A DNA stretch of 64,000 nt from Shimia sp. Alg240-R146 (GCF_947331465.1 NZ_CAMZOK010000001.1:62001-126000), one strand, 5' to 3'. Numbered from the stretch's first letter, positions 19,281 to 28,658 are shown. Made by a program: numbers and translations. The notes: a model not told the origin generated them from the sequence alone.

Positions 19281-21363
19281 CGGTTTTCTCCTGCACAAAG
19301 ACATCAAGCGTGCCATCGGCATGGGCCGTCGCACTGCGGCTTTGCGGCACGACAATTGTGGTTTCCGCTTCGGTGATGACCATTGGCCCAGCCTTAACGG
19401 CACCTGCAGCAAAGGCCCCTCGCTCCACCACATCCGCCTGCAACACTGCGCCCTTGGCGGGGTCAAACAAGGCCCGCGTACCGCTGGCCTGAGGCGGTGC
19501 GGCGGGTGCGCTTTCAGTCACGCGATCCGCGCGTTCTTGTGCGGTAAAGGCATTCACGGACCACACCGTGATCTCAATGCCCATGCCGTCGACCACGCGC
19601 CCGAACAGCGCTTTGTATTCTGCTTCAAACAACGCTTGATAGGTCGCCGCATCCGGCTTTGCCGCTTGCTCAGCCGTCAAAGACACCGGAATCTCCCAGC
19701 CCTGCCCTGCATAGCGCATATAAACCCGATGTTCGGCCGAGATCGCCGCCTGTGCATCGCATGACCGCACAAAGGCCGTGGCTTCAGCTTCCATTTCGGC
19801 AAACAATGCTGTCACAGCGCTGCCATCAAAGGCGGCCAGACGCATGAATACCGACCGGTTGGCCTCAAAGCTAAACGGCGCCTTCAGGAACCCGATGGCC
19901 GATCCCACGCCCGCACCTTCGGGCACCAACAGCCTCCCAACGCCCAGCTTTTCGCACAATCGCGCAGCGTGCAATGGCGCGGCCCCGCCAAAGGCGATCA
20001 TCGTATAATCTGCCAAGTCCTCGCCGTTCTCCACGGCATGTACCCGCGCGGCGTTGGCCATGTTCTCATCCACCACCTCGGCCAAACCAAAGGCCGCCTC
20101 GGTTGCGTCCATATCCAGCTTGGTGCCGATCACAGCCTCCAACGCCTGCGCCGACTGCGCAGCATGCAATTGGATCGACCCGCCCGCGAAATTATCGGGG
20201 TCCAGCTTGCCCAACACCAAATCCGCGTCCGTCACCGCTGGCTTGTCGCCGCCACGCCCATAGCACGCTGGTCCAGGCTCGGATCCCGCGCTTTCTGGGC
20301 CAACGCGGATCTGGTTCATCCCATCCACATGCGCCAACGATCCGCCACCCGCGCCGATCTCAACCATATCGATCACCGGAATCGAAATCGGCATGCCCGA
20401 ACCTTTTTTGAACCGATACGTCCGCGCCACTTCAAACACGCGTGCCGTCTTGGGCGTCTGAGATTTGATCAGGCAAATCTTGGCGGTCGTGCCGCCCATA
20501 TCAAAACTCAGCGCCTTTTCCACGCCGTGCCGCGCTGCAATGTCGGCGGCAAAAATTGCCCCGCCCGCAGGTCCGCTTTCAACCAATCGCACAGGGAATT
20601 CAGCAGCACTTTCCAGCGACATGATCCCGCCACCCGAATGCATCAGAAACACCGGACACTCCGCGCCTTCATCCGCCAACCGCGCCCGCAACCGCCCCAA
20701 ATAGGACGCCATCAACGGTTTGATATAGGCGTTGGCAATCGTGGTGTTGAACCGCTCATATTCACGCATCTGTGGCGACACTTCGGACGACAGGGACACC
20801 AATATATCCGGCAAACGTTCGGCCAGCACCTCTGCAATCAGTCGCTCATGCGCGTCGTTCACGTATGAATGCAGCAAGCCCACCGCGACGCTTTCATACC
20901 CCGCCGCACCAATCTCATCGACCAGCGCCTCAACGTCCGCGCGCACCAACGGCATCAGCACATCGCCCCGCGCGTCCAGCCGTTCGCGCACCACATAGCG
21001 CCGGTTGCGCGGCAACAACGGCGCAGGCAGCGTCAGGTTCAGGTCATATTGCTCAAACCGGCTTTCGGTGCGCATCTCGATCACATCACGAAAACCCTCG
21101 GTGGTGATCAAAGCCGTCTTCGCTCCCCGCCGCTCAATCAGCGCATTGGTCGCCAACGTGGTTCCGTGGATGATCTGGCCGATCTCTTCCGGAGAAATGC
21201 CCGCCTTGGCACAAACTTGATGCATACCATCAATGATCGCATCTTCCGGCGCGCCATAAGTCGTCAGAACTTTGGTCGAGAACCACGCCCCGCCGCGTTC
21301 AAGCACAACGTCGGTAAACGTTCCGCCAATATCAACGCCCAATCGTGTTCCGGCCTGACCCAT
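19273..21363 (-). CDS. hyuA: hydantoinase A / oxoprolinase family subunit
   Basis: HyuA is the ATP-binding subunit of the two-part oxoprolinase/hydantoinase. The 696-residue protein opens with the ASKHA-type phosphate loop LGVDIGGTFTDVVLE. It contains IIHGTTLATNALIERRGAKT, a second nucleotide motif SFDMGGTTAKICL and EPGPACYGRGGDKPAVTDAD, all family hallmarks. It is the first structural gene of the minus-strand operon hyuA-hyuB-FAD oxidoreductase-dehydrogenase. A LysR gene ends 92 bases upstream on the same strand and may control it. The substrate (oxoproline, N-methylhydantoin or other) is not fixed by sequence. Confidence 0.93.
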   Translation of the reverse strand: MGQAGTRLGVDIGGTFTDVVLERGGAWFSTKVLTTYGAPEDAIIDGMHQVCAKAGISPEEIGQIIHGTTLATNALIERRGAKTALITTEGFRDVIEMRTESRFEQYDLNLTLPAPLLPRNRRYVVRERLDARGDVLMPLVRADVEALVDEIGAAGYESVAVGLLHSYVNDAHERLIAEVLAERLPDILVSLSSEVSPQMREYERFNTTIANAYIKPLMASYLGRLRARLADEGAECPVFLMHSGGGIMSLESAAEFPVRLVESGPAGGAIFAADIAARHGVEKALSFDMGGTTAKICLIKSQTPKTARVFEVARTYRFKKGSGMPISIPVIDMVEIGAGGGSLAHVDGMNQIRVGPESAGSEPGPACYGRGGDKPAVTDADLVLGKLDPDNFAGGSIQLHAAQSAQALEAVIGTKLDMDATEAAFGLAEVVDENMANAARVHAVENGEDLADYTMIAFGGAAPLHAARLCEKLGVGRLLVPEGAGVGSAIGFLKAPFSFEANRSVFMRLAAFDGSAVTALFAEMEAEATAFVRSCDAQAAISAEHRVYMRYAGQGWEIPVSLTAEQAAKPDAATYQALFEAEYKALFGRVVDGMGIEITVWSVNAFTAQERADRVTESAPAAPPQASGTRALFDPAKGAVLQADVVERGAFAAGAVKAGPMVITEAETTIVVPQSRSATAHADGTLDVFVQEKTDV

Positions 21364-21455
21364 GCCCGCGCTCCTTCGTGTTCGTGACCCAAAGCCTAGC
21401 GCAGCCGTTTCAATCTATTCCAATTATTCTTTTGTATTATATCAATCAAAAAAAT

Positions 21456-22364
21456 TTATCGTTCGTCTGTGACACCCACATCAGACCAACTGACCTGAGC
21501 CGCCAACGAGGCGGCCTCGTGCACAAAATGCGGGGCGGTCTCTTCGAAACGTGCAGAAAACCGCAACGCATCGGGACACCACAGGTACCGCAGCGCCTCA
21601 AGCTTACCGTCGGCCACTTCCTGACGCACCATGATCTCAGGCAAACAAGCGACGCCCAGACCTTCGATGGTCATCTGAATGCCCGCCGCCATATTGGTCG
21701 ACGGCACCAGCCGCGCAGGCACATCGGCAAAGCCAGCCATATGATCGCTGATCTGGTCAAACGGCAATGTGCCTCGCGCATGGGTAAGGATCGAAAACGC
21801 AGCAAGATCCGGCCAGCTCAGAACCTTTTGCCCGATCCCCAACGCCGGCGATGCCACCCAGATATAAGGGAAACTGCCCAACGGCAGCGCTTGCACCGTG
21901 GTGCGCCCAAACGGCCCGCTTTGCAGTGCCAAATCCAACCCGCGATTGAACAAGGCTTCTGACAAATTGGCCGACAAATCGACTGTCAAATCTACATCAA
22001 TGTTGGGAAATTTATCCTTCAAAGCACTGAGGTACGGTACCAACCAACTGTGGGCCACCATTTCAGTCACGCCCAGCCGCAACACCCCGTCAAACAGCAC
22101 GTCATTGCCTGCGCCCGCGACGAAATCATCCATCGATGCCAGAACCTGTCGTGCCTTTCCCAGCATGTTTTCACCAAATGGCGTCAACCGCACCGAGCCC
22201 GCATCGCGTTCCATCAACTTGCGCTGCAACTGCGCCTCAAGTCCGGCAATCCGCGCAGACACATTGGGTTGCGTTGTGTTCAGGCGCTCGGCAGCCCGCC
22301 GAAAACTGCCCAGATCCGCGACCTGCACAAAGGTTTCGAGCTGTTTCAGGGTAATTTGCGCCAA
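21456..22364 (-). CDS. LysR-family transcriptional regulator
   Basis: This 302-residue LysR regulator has the N-terminal winged helix-turn-helix (ITLKQLETFVQVADLGSFRR through ARIAGLEAQLQRKL) and a C-terminal effector-binding domain starting near residue 90. The start is a TTG at 22364 preceded by GGAGTAGGAA, which overlaps the PaaX-type gene's end region, only three bases after its stop. It probably regulates the hyuAB operon on the same strand, or the divergent carboxyltransferase operon. The inducer is unknown. Confidence 0.9.
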   Translation of the reverse strand: MAQITLKQLETFVQVADLGSFRRAAERLNTTQPNVSARIAGLEAQLQRKLMERDAGSVRLTPFGENMLGKARQVLASMDDFVAGAGNDVLFDGVLRLGVTEMVAHSWLVPYLSALKDKFPNIDVDLTVDLSANLSEALFNRGLDLALQSGPFGRTTVQALPLGSFPYIWVASPALGIGQKVLSWPDLAAFSILTHARGTLPFDQISDHMAGFADVPARLVPSTNMAAGIQMTIEGLGVACLPEIMVRQEVADGKLEALRYLWCPDALRFSARFEETAPHFVHEAASLAAQVSWSDVGVTDER

Positions 22365-22367
22365 TTC

Positions 22368-23141
22368 CTACTCCAGCGTGCTCAGCTCGGGCCGCGCCAA
22401 ACGGCCAAGTGCCTCAAGCACCACTGCCCGACAACGCGCACCAGCCCAGTCCTCGCCCAGCACCAGATCCGGCAAGTCGCCGTGCCGCAGCCGCAACCGC
22501 CGCCACTGGTGCAGGATCGCCAACCGCAACGCCGTGCGTTCCAAAACATCCACCGGAACCAGTGCGTTCAACAATGGCTTCACGACGGCTCGCAACGCGT
22601 CATATTCCTGCACAAGCGTTTCAGGCACCACCGCGGCCTCAACCCAATCAGGCAGGGCCGCCGCTTCATGCGGGACACACATCCAGTCCTCAGGGACTCC
22701 GTCTCGCCCCACAACAAGGCCCGAGCGCGAGGTCAAAACCGCGCTGTCCTTCGGCAACTGCACCGCGAAATCAGACGCCGCCAGCTGCGGCGGACCCACC
22801 ACCAGAAACACGCCTTTGCGATTTGGCTGAGCTGCCCCATAAATCTGGGGTCGCACACGCTCGGTCTCGGCCCAGCCTCGCGCGGTCAGCTGGTACCGTG
22901 ATCGCCGCCCCTGCCGCTGCGTCTCGACCCAACCGTCATTGCGCAACCGGTGCACGGCAACCCGCAAAGCCTGATTGTTGATCCCCATCGGCGCCACCAG
23001 CGCATCAAGCTGACTCGCACCGAGAGTGTCATCAGCCGATTGCATCAAATCGCCCAACACGGACACCACAACCGACCAGACTTTGATCGGGCCAACACCG
23101 GCCACCCGGGCAATAATCTGTTGTAGCTCAGTGGGTTCCAA
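22368..23141 (-). CDS. PaaX-family transcriptional regulator
   Basis: This 257-residue protein has the PaaX layout. It has an N-terminal winged helix (GASQLDALVAPMGINNQALR, VHRLRNDGWVETQRQGRRSR, YQLTARGWAE) and a C-terminal PaaX-like ligand domain (YDALRAVVKPLLNALV, LRLAILHQWRRLRLRHGDLP, DLVLGEDWAGARCRAVV). PaaX represses phenylacetate catabolism by sensing phenylacetyl-CoA, but no paa genes are near, so an acyl-CoA of the neighbouring pathway is the likelier effector. The start is a TTG at 23141 with no strong ribosome-binding site. It is divergent from the carboxyltransferase gene, with 172 bases for shared control. Confidence 0.88.
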   Translation of the reverse strand: MEPTELQQIIARVAGVGPIKVWSVVVSVLGDLMQSADDTLGASQLDALVAPMGINNQALRVAVHRLRNDGWVETQRQGRRSRYQLTARGWAETERVRPQIYGAAQPNRKGVFLVVGPPQLAASDFAVQLPKDSAVLTSRSGLVVGRDGVPEDWMCVPHEAAALPDWVEAAVVPETLVQEYDALRAVVKPLLNALVPVDVLERTALRLAILHQWRRLRLRHGDLPDLVLGEDWAGARCRAVVLEALGRLARPELSTLE

Positions 23142-23313
23142 AGTCTTGTTCCGCTTGGTGATCTGCGCCTACCCTAGGCGAGCCCCGCCGCCTACTCAAG
23201 ACACGCCACGCCGCAACCCGCACGTGACGTCACATCCGTCGCGACTTGCCGCGTTGCCGCAGGCAGAACACACTGTAGTCAAATAGGGCCGTGTCAGGAG
23301 GAGGGCGCACCCC

Positions 23314-24933
23314 ATGTGGACAGGACCAAAAATCACTCCGGCAGACCCTGCGTTTGCCGACAATCGCACGGCTATGCTGGCTGCTATCGACGCGCTTCGG
23401 GCGTTGGAGGCGCGCACCGCCGCGAAGTCCGAAGACCGCCGTGCTCGCTTTGAGGCCCGCGGCCAGATCACGCCACGCGATCGGCTTGCCCGCCTGCTTG
23501 ATCCCGGCGCGCCATTCCTGCGCCTGCACAGCCTCGCAGGTTACATGGCCGACACCAAGGACCCGGATAAATCCTTGCCCGGCTCGACCTTCATCATGGG
23601 AATCGGCGTGGTCTCCGGCGTGCGCTGCATGATCGTGATCGACGACAGCGGTATCAACGCAGGCGCGCTGAGCCCCAAATCCCTGCAAGCCATGCTCTCC
23701 GCTCAGGATATCGCCCTGCGCCAGAAACTCCCGTTTTTGCATCTGGTGGAAAGCGCCGGTGCCAACCTGATGAACTATCAGGTCGAAGATTGGGCCTTGG
23801 GCGGCGGCGTCTTCCGCAACTTGGCCAAACTCTCCGCCGCAGGTTTGCCAACAATTGCGGTGCTACATGGCCCCTCAACCGCAGGCGGCGCCTATATGCC
23901 GGGCCTGTCGGGCTACGTGATTGGGGTCAAGAAAAACGGCATGGCGGCGCTCGCGGGGGCCGCGCTGGTGAATGCCGCCACGGGGGAGGTCGCCAAGGAC
24001 GCCGACCTTGGCGGCGCTGAAATGCACGCCACCAAATCCGGCCTTGTCGAATACCTCGCAGATGACGACATCCACGCCATCGCGCTGGCCCGCCGCGTGA
24101 TGGCACGGCTTGATTGGAACCGCGATCTGCCCGACCTGCCAACCCGCGATTTCGCCAACCCTACGCATCCTATCGACGACATCGCTGGCGTCGTACCTGC
24201 CGACTGGTCCAAACCTTATGACGCGCGAGAGTTGGTCGCACGGCTGGTGGATGGCTCCGACTTTGACGAATTCAAACCCGGCTTTGGTGCCGCCACGCTT
24301 TGCTTGCAGGCACAAGTCCACGGCCACACCATCGGCATCCTCGCCAACAACGGCCCAATCGATCCGGCCGGCGCCAACAAAGCCACGCATTTCATTCAGG
24401 CCTGTGATCAGGCCGGAACACCTTTGGTGTTTCTCAACAACACCACCGGCTACATGGTCGGCACCGCCTATGAACAGGCGGGCATGATCAAACACGGATC
24501 GAAAATGATTCAAGCCGTGGCCAACACCCGCGTGCCCAAATTGACCTTCTATTGCGGCGCCTCCTTTGGTGCGGGCAACTACGGCATGTGCGGCGTGGCC
24601 TATGAACCGGATTTCCTCTTTGCCTGGCCCAATTCCCGCTCCGGCGTGATGGGCGGCGCGCAAGCCGCCAAAACCATGAGCCTCGTGGCCCGCGCAGGCG
24701 CCGCGCGCAAGGGCATCGACCTTGATGAGGACCGAATGGCCCAACAAGAGACGGCTATCCAAGGCCTGTTTGACGCGCAATCCTCGCCGTTTGTGACCTC
24801 CGGCAAAGTGCTGGATCACGGCGTTATCGACCCGCGCGACACGCGCAAAGTCATCGCCTTTTGCCTCGATACCGTTGCAGACGCCCGCCGACGCAGCCTC
24901 AACCCCAACGCCTTTGGCGTCGCCAGAATGTGA
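23314..24933 (+). CDS. acyl-CoA carboxylase, carboxyltransferase (beta) subunit
   Basis: This 539-residue carboxyltransferase transfers CO2 from carboxybiotin to an acyl-CoA (propionyl-, methylcrotonyl-, geranyl- or acetyl-CoA type). The two crotonase-like halves are clear. The N half has ARGQITPRDRLARLLDPG, VIDDSGINAGALSPKS and HGPSTAGGAYMPGLSGYV. The C half has GILANNGPIDPAGANKATHF, FLNNTTGYMVGTAYEQAG, GASFGAGNYGMCGVAYEP and MGGAQAAKTMS. No biotin-carboxylase or biotin-carrier subunit is encoded in the window, so it must pair with a distant partner or act alone. It is divergent from a PaaX-like regulator and the first gene of a three-gene operon with TIGR03084 and BKACE genes. The substrate is open. 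Confidence 0.9.
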   Translation: MWTGPKITPADPAFADNRTAMLAAIDALRALEARTAAKSEDRRARFEARGQITPRDRLARLLDPGAPFLRLHSLAGYMADTKDPDKSLPGSTFIMGIGVVSGVRCMIVIDDSGINAGALSPKSLQAMLSAQDIALRQKLPFLHLVESAGANLMNYQVEDWALGGGVFRNLAKLSAAGLPTIAVLHGPSTAGGAYMPGLSGYVIGVKKNGMAALAGAALVNAATGEVAKDADLGGAEMHATKSGLVEYLADDDIHAIALARRVMARLDWNRDLPDLPTRDFANPTHPIDDIAGVVPADWSKPYDARELVARLVDGSDFDEFKPGFGAATLCLQAQVHGHTIGILANNGPIDPAGANKATHFIQACDQAGTPLVFLNNTTGYMVGTAYEQAGMIKHGSKMIQAVANTRVPKLTFYCGASFGAGNYGMCGVAYEPDFLFAWPNSRSGVMGGAQAAKTMSLVARAGAARKGIDLDEDRMAQQETAIQGLFDAQSSPFVTSGKVLDHGVIDPRDTRKVIAFCLDTVADARRRSLNPNAFGVARM

Positions 24934-24938
24934 GCCCC

Positions 24939-25751
24939 ATGACACAGTCCCCAATGTTGACCCAAGCCGACGATTTTCTCACCGAATCCGAAACGCTTTA
25001 TACGGCCCTCGCGGATCTCGACGCCGACAGCCTGCGCCAACCAACGCAGTTCAAAGGCTGGACCATCGAAGACGTGCTGGTGCACCTGCATTTCTGGAAC
25101 ATCGCCGCCGATCTGTCGGCCACAGATGAGGCCGCGCTTCAGACCCGTGTCGCCACGGTCATGGCCTCACTCAAAGAAACCGGCTCCATGCGAAAAGCCG
25201 AGAACGACACCGTGGTCGAGCGCGGCCCCGCCTTGCGCGAGGCATGGATCAGCAACGCCCGAAACATGGCGGCACGTTGGCGCGACATGGACCCCAAACA
25301 ACGCCTGACGTGGGTCGGGCCGTCGATGTCCGCCCGTTCGTCAATTACCGCCCGCCAGATGGAAACATGGGCGCACGGATTTGAGGTTTTTGACACGCTT
25401 GGCAAAACCCGCTCCGAGTCTGATCGCGTCAAAAACATTGTCGTGCTGGGCGTGAACACATTTGGCTGGTCCCATCAGGTCCATTCTCTGCCTGTGCCCG
25501 AATCCATGCCACTCCTGACGCTGACTGCCCCTTCGGGCGAGGTCTGGACCTTTGGCGAAGACACCCACAACACCATCACCGGCCCCGCCACCGATTTTGC
25601 GGCTGTCGTCACGCAAACCCGCGCCTTTGCCAACACCGCGCTGACCGCCACTGGCGAAGCCGCGCAAACGTGGATGGCCAACGCTCAGTGTTTTGCTGGC
25701 CCGCCTGAAACGCCACCCGCGTCCGGCAGCCGCCATGTGCAGGAGGCGTAA
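24939..25751 (+). CDS. TIGR03084-type DinB-like metal-binding protein
   Basis: This 270-residue protein resembles the TIGR03084 group, related to the DinB / maleylpyruvate-isomerase N-terminal superfamily. That group forms a four-helix bundle that binds a divalent metal through His residues. Here FKGWTIEDVLVHLHFW (His49) and RQMETWAHGFEVFDTLG supply the candidate ligands. The start at 24939 (MTQSPMLTQ) follows the carboxyltransferase stop by five bases. The next gene starts immediately after its stop, so the three genes form one operon. The DinB superfamily includes thiol-dependent isomerases, so an isomerase role in an acyl-CoA pathway is possible. Function unknown. Confidence 0.8.
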   Translation: MTQSPMLTQADDFLTESETLYTALADLDADSLRQPTQFKGWTIEDVLVHLHFWNIAADLSATDEAALQTRVATVMASLKETGSMRKAENDTVVERGPALREAWISNARNMAARWRDMDPKQRLTWVGPSMSARSSITARQMETWAHGFEVFDTLGKTRSESDRVKNIVVLGVNTFGWSHQVHSLPVPESMPLLTLTAPSGEVWTFGEDTHNTITGPATDFAAVVTQTRAFANTALTATGEAAQTWMANAQCFAGPPETPPASGSRHVQEA

Positions 25752-26609
25752 ATGACCAAAGCCATCCTGACCTGTGCGCTGAATGGCGTACTAACCGACC
25801 CGACACAGCATCCCGTGCCAGTGACCCCTGACCAATGCGCCGCCTCCGCCCGCGAAGCGATGGACGCAGGTGCAGCGGTGATCCACATCCATTTTCGCCA
25901 ACAAGAGCACGGCAAAGGCCACCTGCCCAGCTGGGACCCAGCTGTCGCGACTGACATCGTCGACGCCATCCGCACCGCTTGTCCCGGCATCTTGATCAAC
26001 GCCACCACCGGCGTTGTCGGGCCGGATTATTCTGGCGCTCTGGCCTGCGTACGCGCCCTGAAACCCGAAATCGCTGCCTGCAACGCGGGCTCGCTCAACT
26101 ATCTCAAGCTGCGCTCAAATGGCGATTGGGCCTGGCCGCCGATGATGTTTGAAAACACGCCCACCAAGATCCAAGACCACATCGACGTCATGGCCGAGGC
26201 CGGAACCCTGCCGGAATTTGAATGCTTCGACACCGGCATCGTGCGTTCGGTGGCGATGTACGTCAAAAACGGCATGACCCAGCGGGCACAATACAACCTC
26301 GTGATGGGCGTCGCCTCTGGCATGCCCGTTAGTCCCGAGTTGCTGGAGTTCCTAATGCCCTTCATTCTTGAGGATAGCTTTTGGCAGGCCACACTGATTG
26401 GCCGCGAGGACATCTGGCCAACGCACCAAAAAGCCGCCGATTTGGGGGGTATGCTCCGCACCGGCGTTGAGGACACGTTCTATTTGCCTGATGGCAGCAA
26501 AACCCGCTCCAATGGCCAGTTGATTGAGGCTCTGGCCAAGTGCGCCGAAAACGCAGGCCGGGATATTGCCAGCCCTGATGAAGCGCGCGTGATGCTCAAA
26601 ATCACCTAA
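25752..26609 (+). CDS. BKACE (DUF849) beta-keto acid cleavage enzyme
   Basis: This 285-residue TIM-barrel enzyme belongs to the BKACE family. Members cleave a beta-keto acid with acetyl-CoA to form acetoacetate and a CoA thioester, the founding case being 3-keto-5-aminohexanoate. The N-terminal metal ligands are His45 and His47 in VIHIHFR; other family blocks are CNAGSLNYLKLR, FECFDTGIVRSV and ECFDTG. Its ATG directly follows the TIGR03084 stop. With the carboxyltransferase it suggests a pathway in which a carboxylated or isomerised acyl-CoA is converted to a beta-keto acid and cleaved. The actual substrate cannot be read from the sequence. Confidence 0.88.
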   Translation: MTKAILTCALNGVLTDPTQHPVPVTPDQCAASAREAMDAGAAVIHIHFRQQEHGKGHLPSWDPAVATDIVDAIRTACPGILINATTGVVGPDYSGALACVRALKPEIAACNAGSLNYLKLRSNGDWAWPPMMFENTPTKIQDHIDVMAEAGTLPEFECFDTGIVRSVAMYVKNGMTQRAQYNLVMGVASGMPVSPELLEFLMPFILEDSFWQATLIGREDIWPTHQKAADLGGMLRTGVEDTFYLPDGSKTRSNGQLIEALAKCAENAGRDIASPDEARVMLKIT

Positions 26610-26625
26610 ATCAAGGCAAGTGCCG

Positions 26626-26667
26626 AACCCTTCCAAGAAGGCAAAACGCCCTCCCTTGGAAAGGGTT
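26626..26667. repeat. imperfect inverted repeat after BKACE gene
   Basis: AACCCTTCCAAG (26626-26637) pairs with CTTGGAAAGGGTT (26655-26667) with one extra A, around a 17-base loop. It lacks a T-tract, so a terminator role is possible but not secure. Confidence 0.4.
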
Positions 26668-26759
26668 GGGCGCTGGTCTTCATCACTGGGCCAACCCTCC
26701 TTGCTCACCTAAGCAAATCGATACCTTGACCCCCGTCCACGCAGCGCCATGATCTCCCC

Positions 26760-27506
26760 ATGCTGGACCTGATCCCGCCCGACCTGACCCAATTCGCTGC
26801 CCTTGCCCTGTTGGCGGTCAGCTTCGCAGGGTCCTTTATCACCGCGGCCTTCGGCATCGGCGGCGGCATCGCTTTTCTTGCGGCCTGCGCGGTACTGTTG
26901 CCACCCGCCGCGATCATACCAATCCACGGCGTTGTGCAACTCGGATCCAACAGCGTGCGCGCTTTGATGTTCATCCGCTACCTGATGTGGTCCGCCCTGC
27001 CCGCCTTTGTCATTGGCTCGCTTGTTGGCATCGCCGTCGGCGGCAGCGTTGTGGTCAGCCTGCCGGGCTGGGTCATTCAATCGGTAGTCGGCCTCTTCAT
27101 CCTCTGGGTGGTCTTTGCCCGCCCGCCAAAATGGCTCGCGCAATGGCCCCTCGTCACGGGCGCAATCTCAAGCTTTCTGACGATGTTCTTCGGCGCCACG
27201 GGCCCCTTTGTGGCGGGCTACGTCAAAGCTTTGAAACTCGATCGCCACGCCCACACCGCCACGCATGCAGCTTTGATGACCGTTCAACACGGCCTCAAGG
27301 TCGCGATGTTCGGCGTGCTCGGCTTTGCCTTTCGCGACTGGGCACTGTTCATTGCCGGTCTGATCGCCGCTGGCGCCCTCGGCACATGGGTGGGGAAACT
27401 CGTTCTTGGCCGGATGAGCGATCACGGGTTTCATCGCATCCTGAACGTAATCCTCGTGCTGATCGCGCTGCGGCTGATCTGGGGTGGCATCAGCGCCTTT
27501 CCCTAG
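26760..27506 (+). CDS. TauE/SafE (TSUP) family membrane exporter
   Basis: This 248-residue membrane protein has about eight hydrophobic segments and the two family repeats. The first repeat includes FIT.AAFGIGGGIAFL; the second FGATGPFVAGYVKAL, where the GATGPFV loop aligns with the conserved TSUP motif. TSUP proteins move sulfonates, sulfite or thio-organic anions. It is a single gene with no obvious operon partner. The start at 26760 places the first membrane segment (LAVSFAGSFITAAFGIGGG) 20 residues in. Substrate unknown. Confidence 0.85.
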   Translation: MLDLIPPDLTQFAALALLAVSFAGSFITAAFGIGGGIAFLAACAVLLPPAAIIPIHGVVQLGSNSVRALMFIRYLMWSALPAFVIGSLVGIAVGGSVVVSLPGWVIQSVVGLFILWVVFARPPKWLAQWPLVTGAISSFLTMFFGATGPFVAGYVKALKLDRHAHTATHAALMTVQHGLKVAMFGVLGFAFRDWALFIAGLIAAGALGTWVGKLVLGRMSDHGFHRILNVILVLIALRLIWGGISAFP

Positions 27507-27633
27507 GTCCGAATTTCTGCCGGCGGCCTGCAGTTTTCGGAAACCCAAAGGCCAAAAACCGAACAGAAAGCTCGATTGTCGCAGCCGGCCCATCGATCTT
27601 GAAGAGAGTCTAAAATGGGCGTAATGGACCGCT

Positions 27634-28542
27634 ATGTTTACAGTCTGCGCCCTCTATCACTTTAGCCGTTTCGACAACCACGAGGCCCTGAAACCGCCTC
27701 TCATGGAGCTCTGCCTCAAAGAAGGCATCACCGGCACGTTGCTGCTGGCCCATGAAGGCATCAATGGCACCATTGCCGGTCCGCGCAAGGGCATTGATGC
27801 GGTCATAGCGCATATTCAATCCCTACCGGGCTGTGCGAATTTTGAATGGAAACTCAGCACCGCGGCCGACAAACCGTTTCCGCGGATGAAGGTGAAGCTC
27901 AAGAAAGAAATCGTGACACTTGGGCAACCCAATGTCGATCCAACGGCGCATGTGGGTAACTATGTGCAGCCTCAAGATTGGAACGACCTGATCCAGTCCC
28001 CCGATGTCGTCACAATTGACACGCGCAACGACTACGAAGTGGCAATTGGCACCTTTCAGGGCGCCGTCGATCCGGAAACCGCCTCTTTCCGGGAATTCCC
28101 GGCGTGGTGGGAGAAGAACAAGGACCGCTTCCACAACAAACGTGTGGCCATGTTCTGCACCGGCGGTATTCGGTGCGAAAAGTCCACCAACTTCTTGATG
28201 AGCCAAGGGGTTGAAGACGTTTATCACCTCAAGGGTGGCATCCTGAAATACCTCGAAGAGGTGCCACAAGAAGACAGCACATGGGATGGAGAGTGTTTCG
28301 TCTTTGATGGCCGCGTGTCGGTTGGGCACGAATTGAAGGAAGGCCCGCACGTGCTATGCCATGCGTGCCGCCGCCCGATCTTGCCTGAGGATCTCAAGCG
28401 CCCAGAATACGAAGCAGGCGTTAGCTGCCACCAATGTGTCGATGAATACTCTGACAGCGACAAAGCGCGTTTCCGCGAGCGTCAGAAGCAGATGATGTTG
28501 GCACGCCAGCGCGGTGAACAGCATATTATCGGACTGGACTGA
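27634..28542 (+). CDS. trhO: tRNA uridine(34) hydroxylase TrhO (rhodanese-type)
   Basis: TrhO (formerly YceA) hydroxylates U34 in tRNAs, starting the 5-methoxyuridine/5-oxyacetyluridine pathway. The 302-residue protein has the N-terminal acylphosphatase-like part (about 1-90), the rhodanese domain with the DTRNDYE segment and the catalytic loop FCTGGIRCEK (Cys175, Cys181), and a C-terminal Cys motif HACRRPILPED...CHQC. Length and motifs are orthodox. It is monocistronic with a strong terminator at 28596. Confidence 0.95.
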   Translation: MFTVCALYHFSRFDNHEALKPPLMELCLKEGITGTLLLAHEGINGTIAGPRKGIDAVIAHIQSLPGCANFEWKLSTAADKPFPRMKVKLKKEIVTLGQPNVDPTAHVGNYVQPQDWNDLIQSPDVVTIDTRNDYEVAIGTFQGAVDPETASFREFPAWWEKNKDRFHNKRVAMFCTGGIRCEKSTNFLMSQGVEDVYHLKGGILKYLEEVPQEDSTWDGECFVFDGRVSVGHELKEGPHVLCHACRRPILPEDLKRPEYEAGVSCHQCVDEYSDSDKARFRERQKQMMLARQRGEQHIIGLD

Positions 28543-28595
28543 TCCGAGGGGCAGCGCCAGTTCGTTGCCCGCTGCGTGGTCTCGACCAACAAATC

Positions 28596-28628
28596 AAAAG
28601 GCTGCACCGATTTCGGCGCAGCCTTTTT
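28596..28628. terminator. rho-independent terminator of trhO
   Basis: AAAAGGCTGC (28596-28605) and GCAGCCTTTT (28618-28627) form a perfect 10-bp stem with a 12-base loop and a T-run. It lies between trhO and the convergent methyltransferase gene, so it can serve both. Confidence 0.9.
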
Positions 28629-28658
28629 CGTTTTTCATCGTAAAGCTATGTCGACGGC

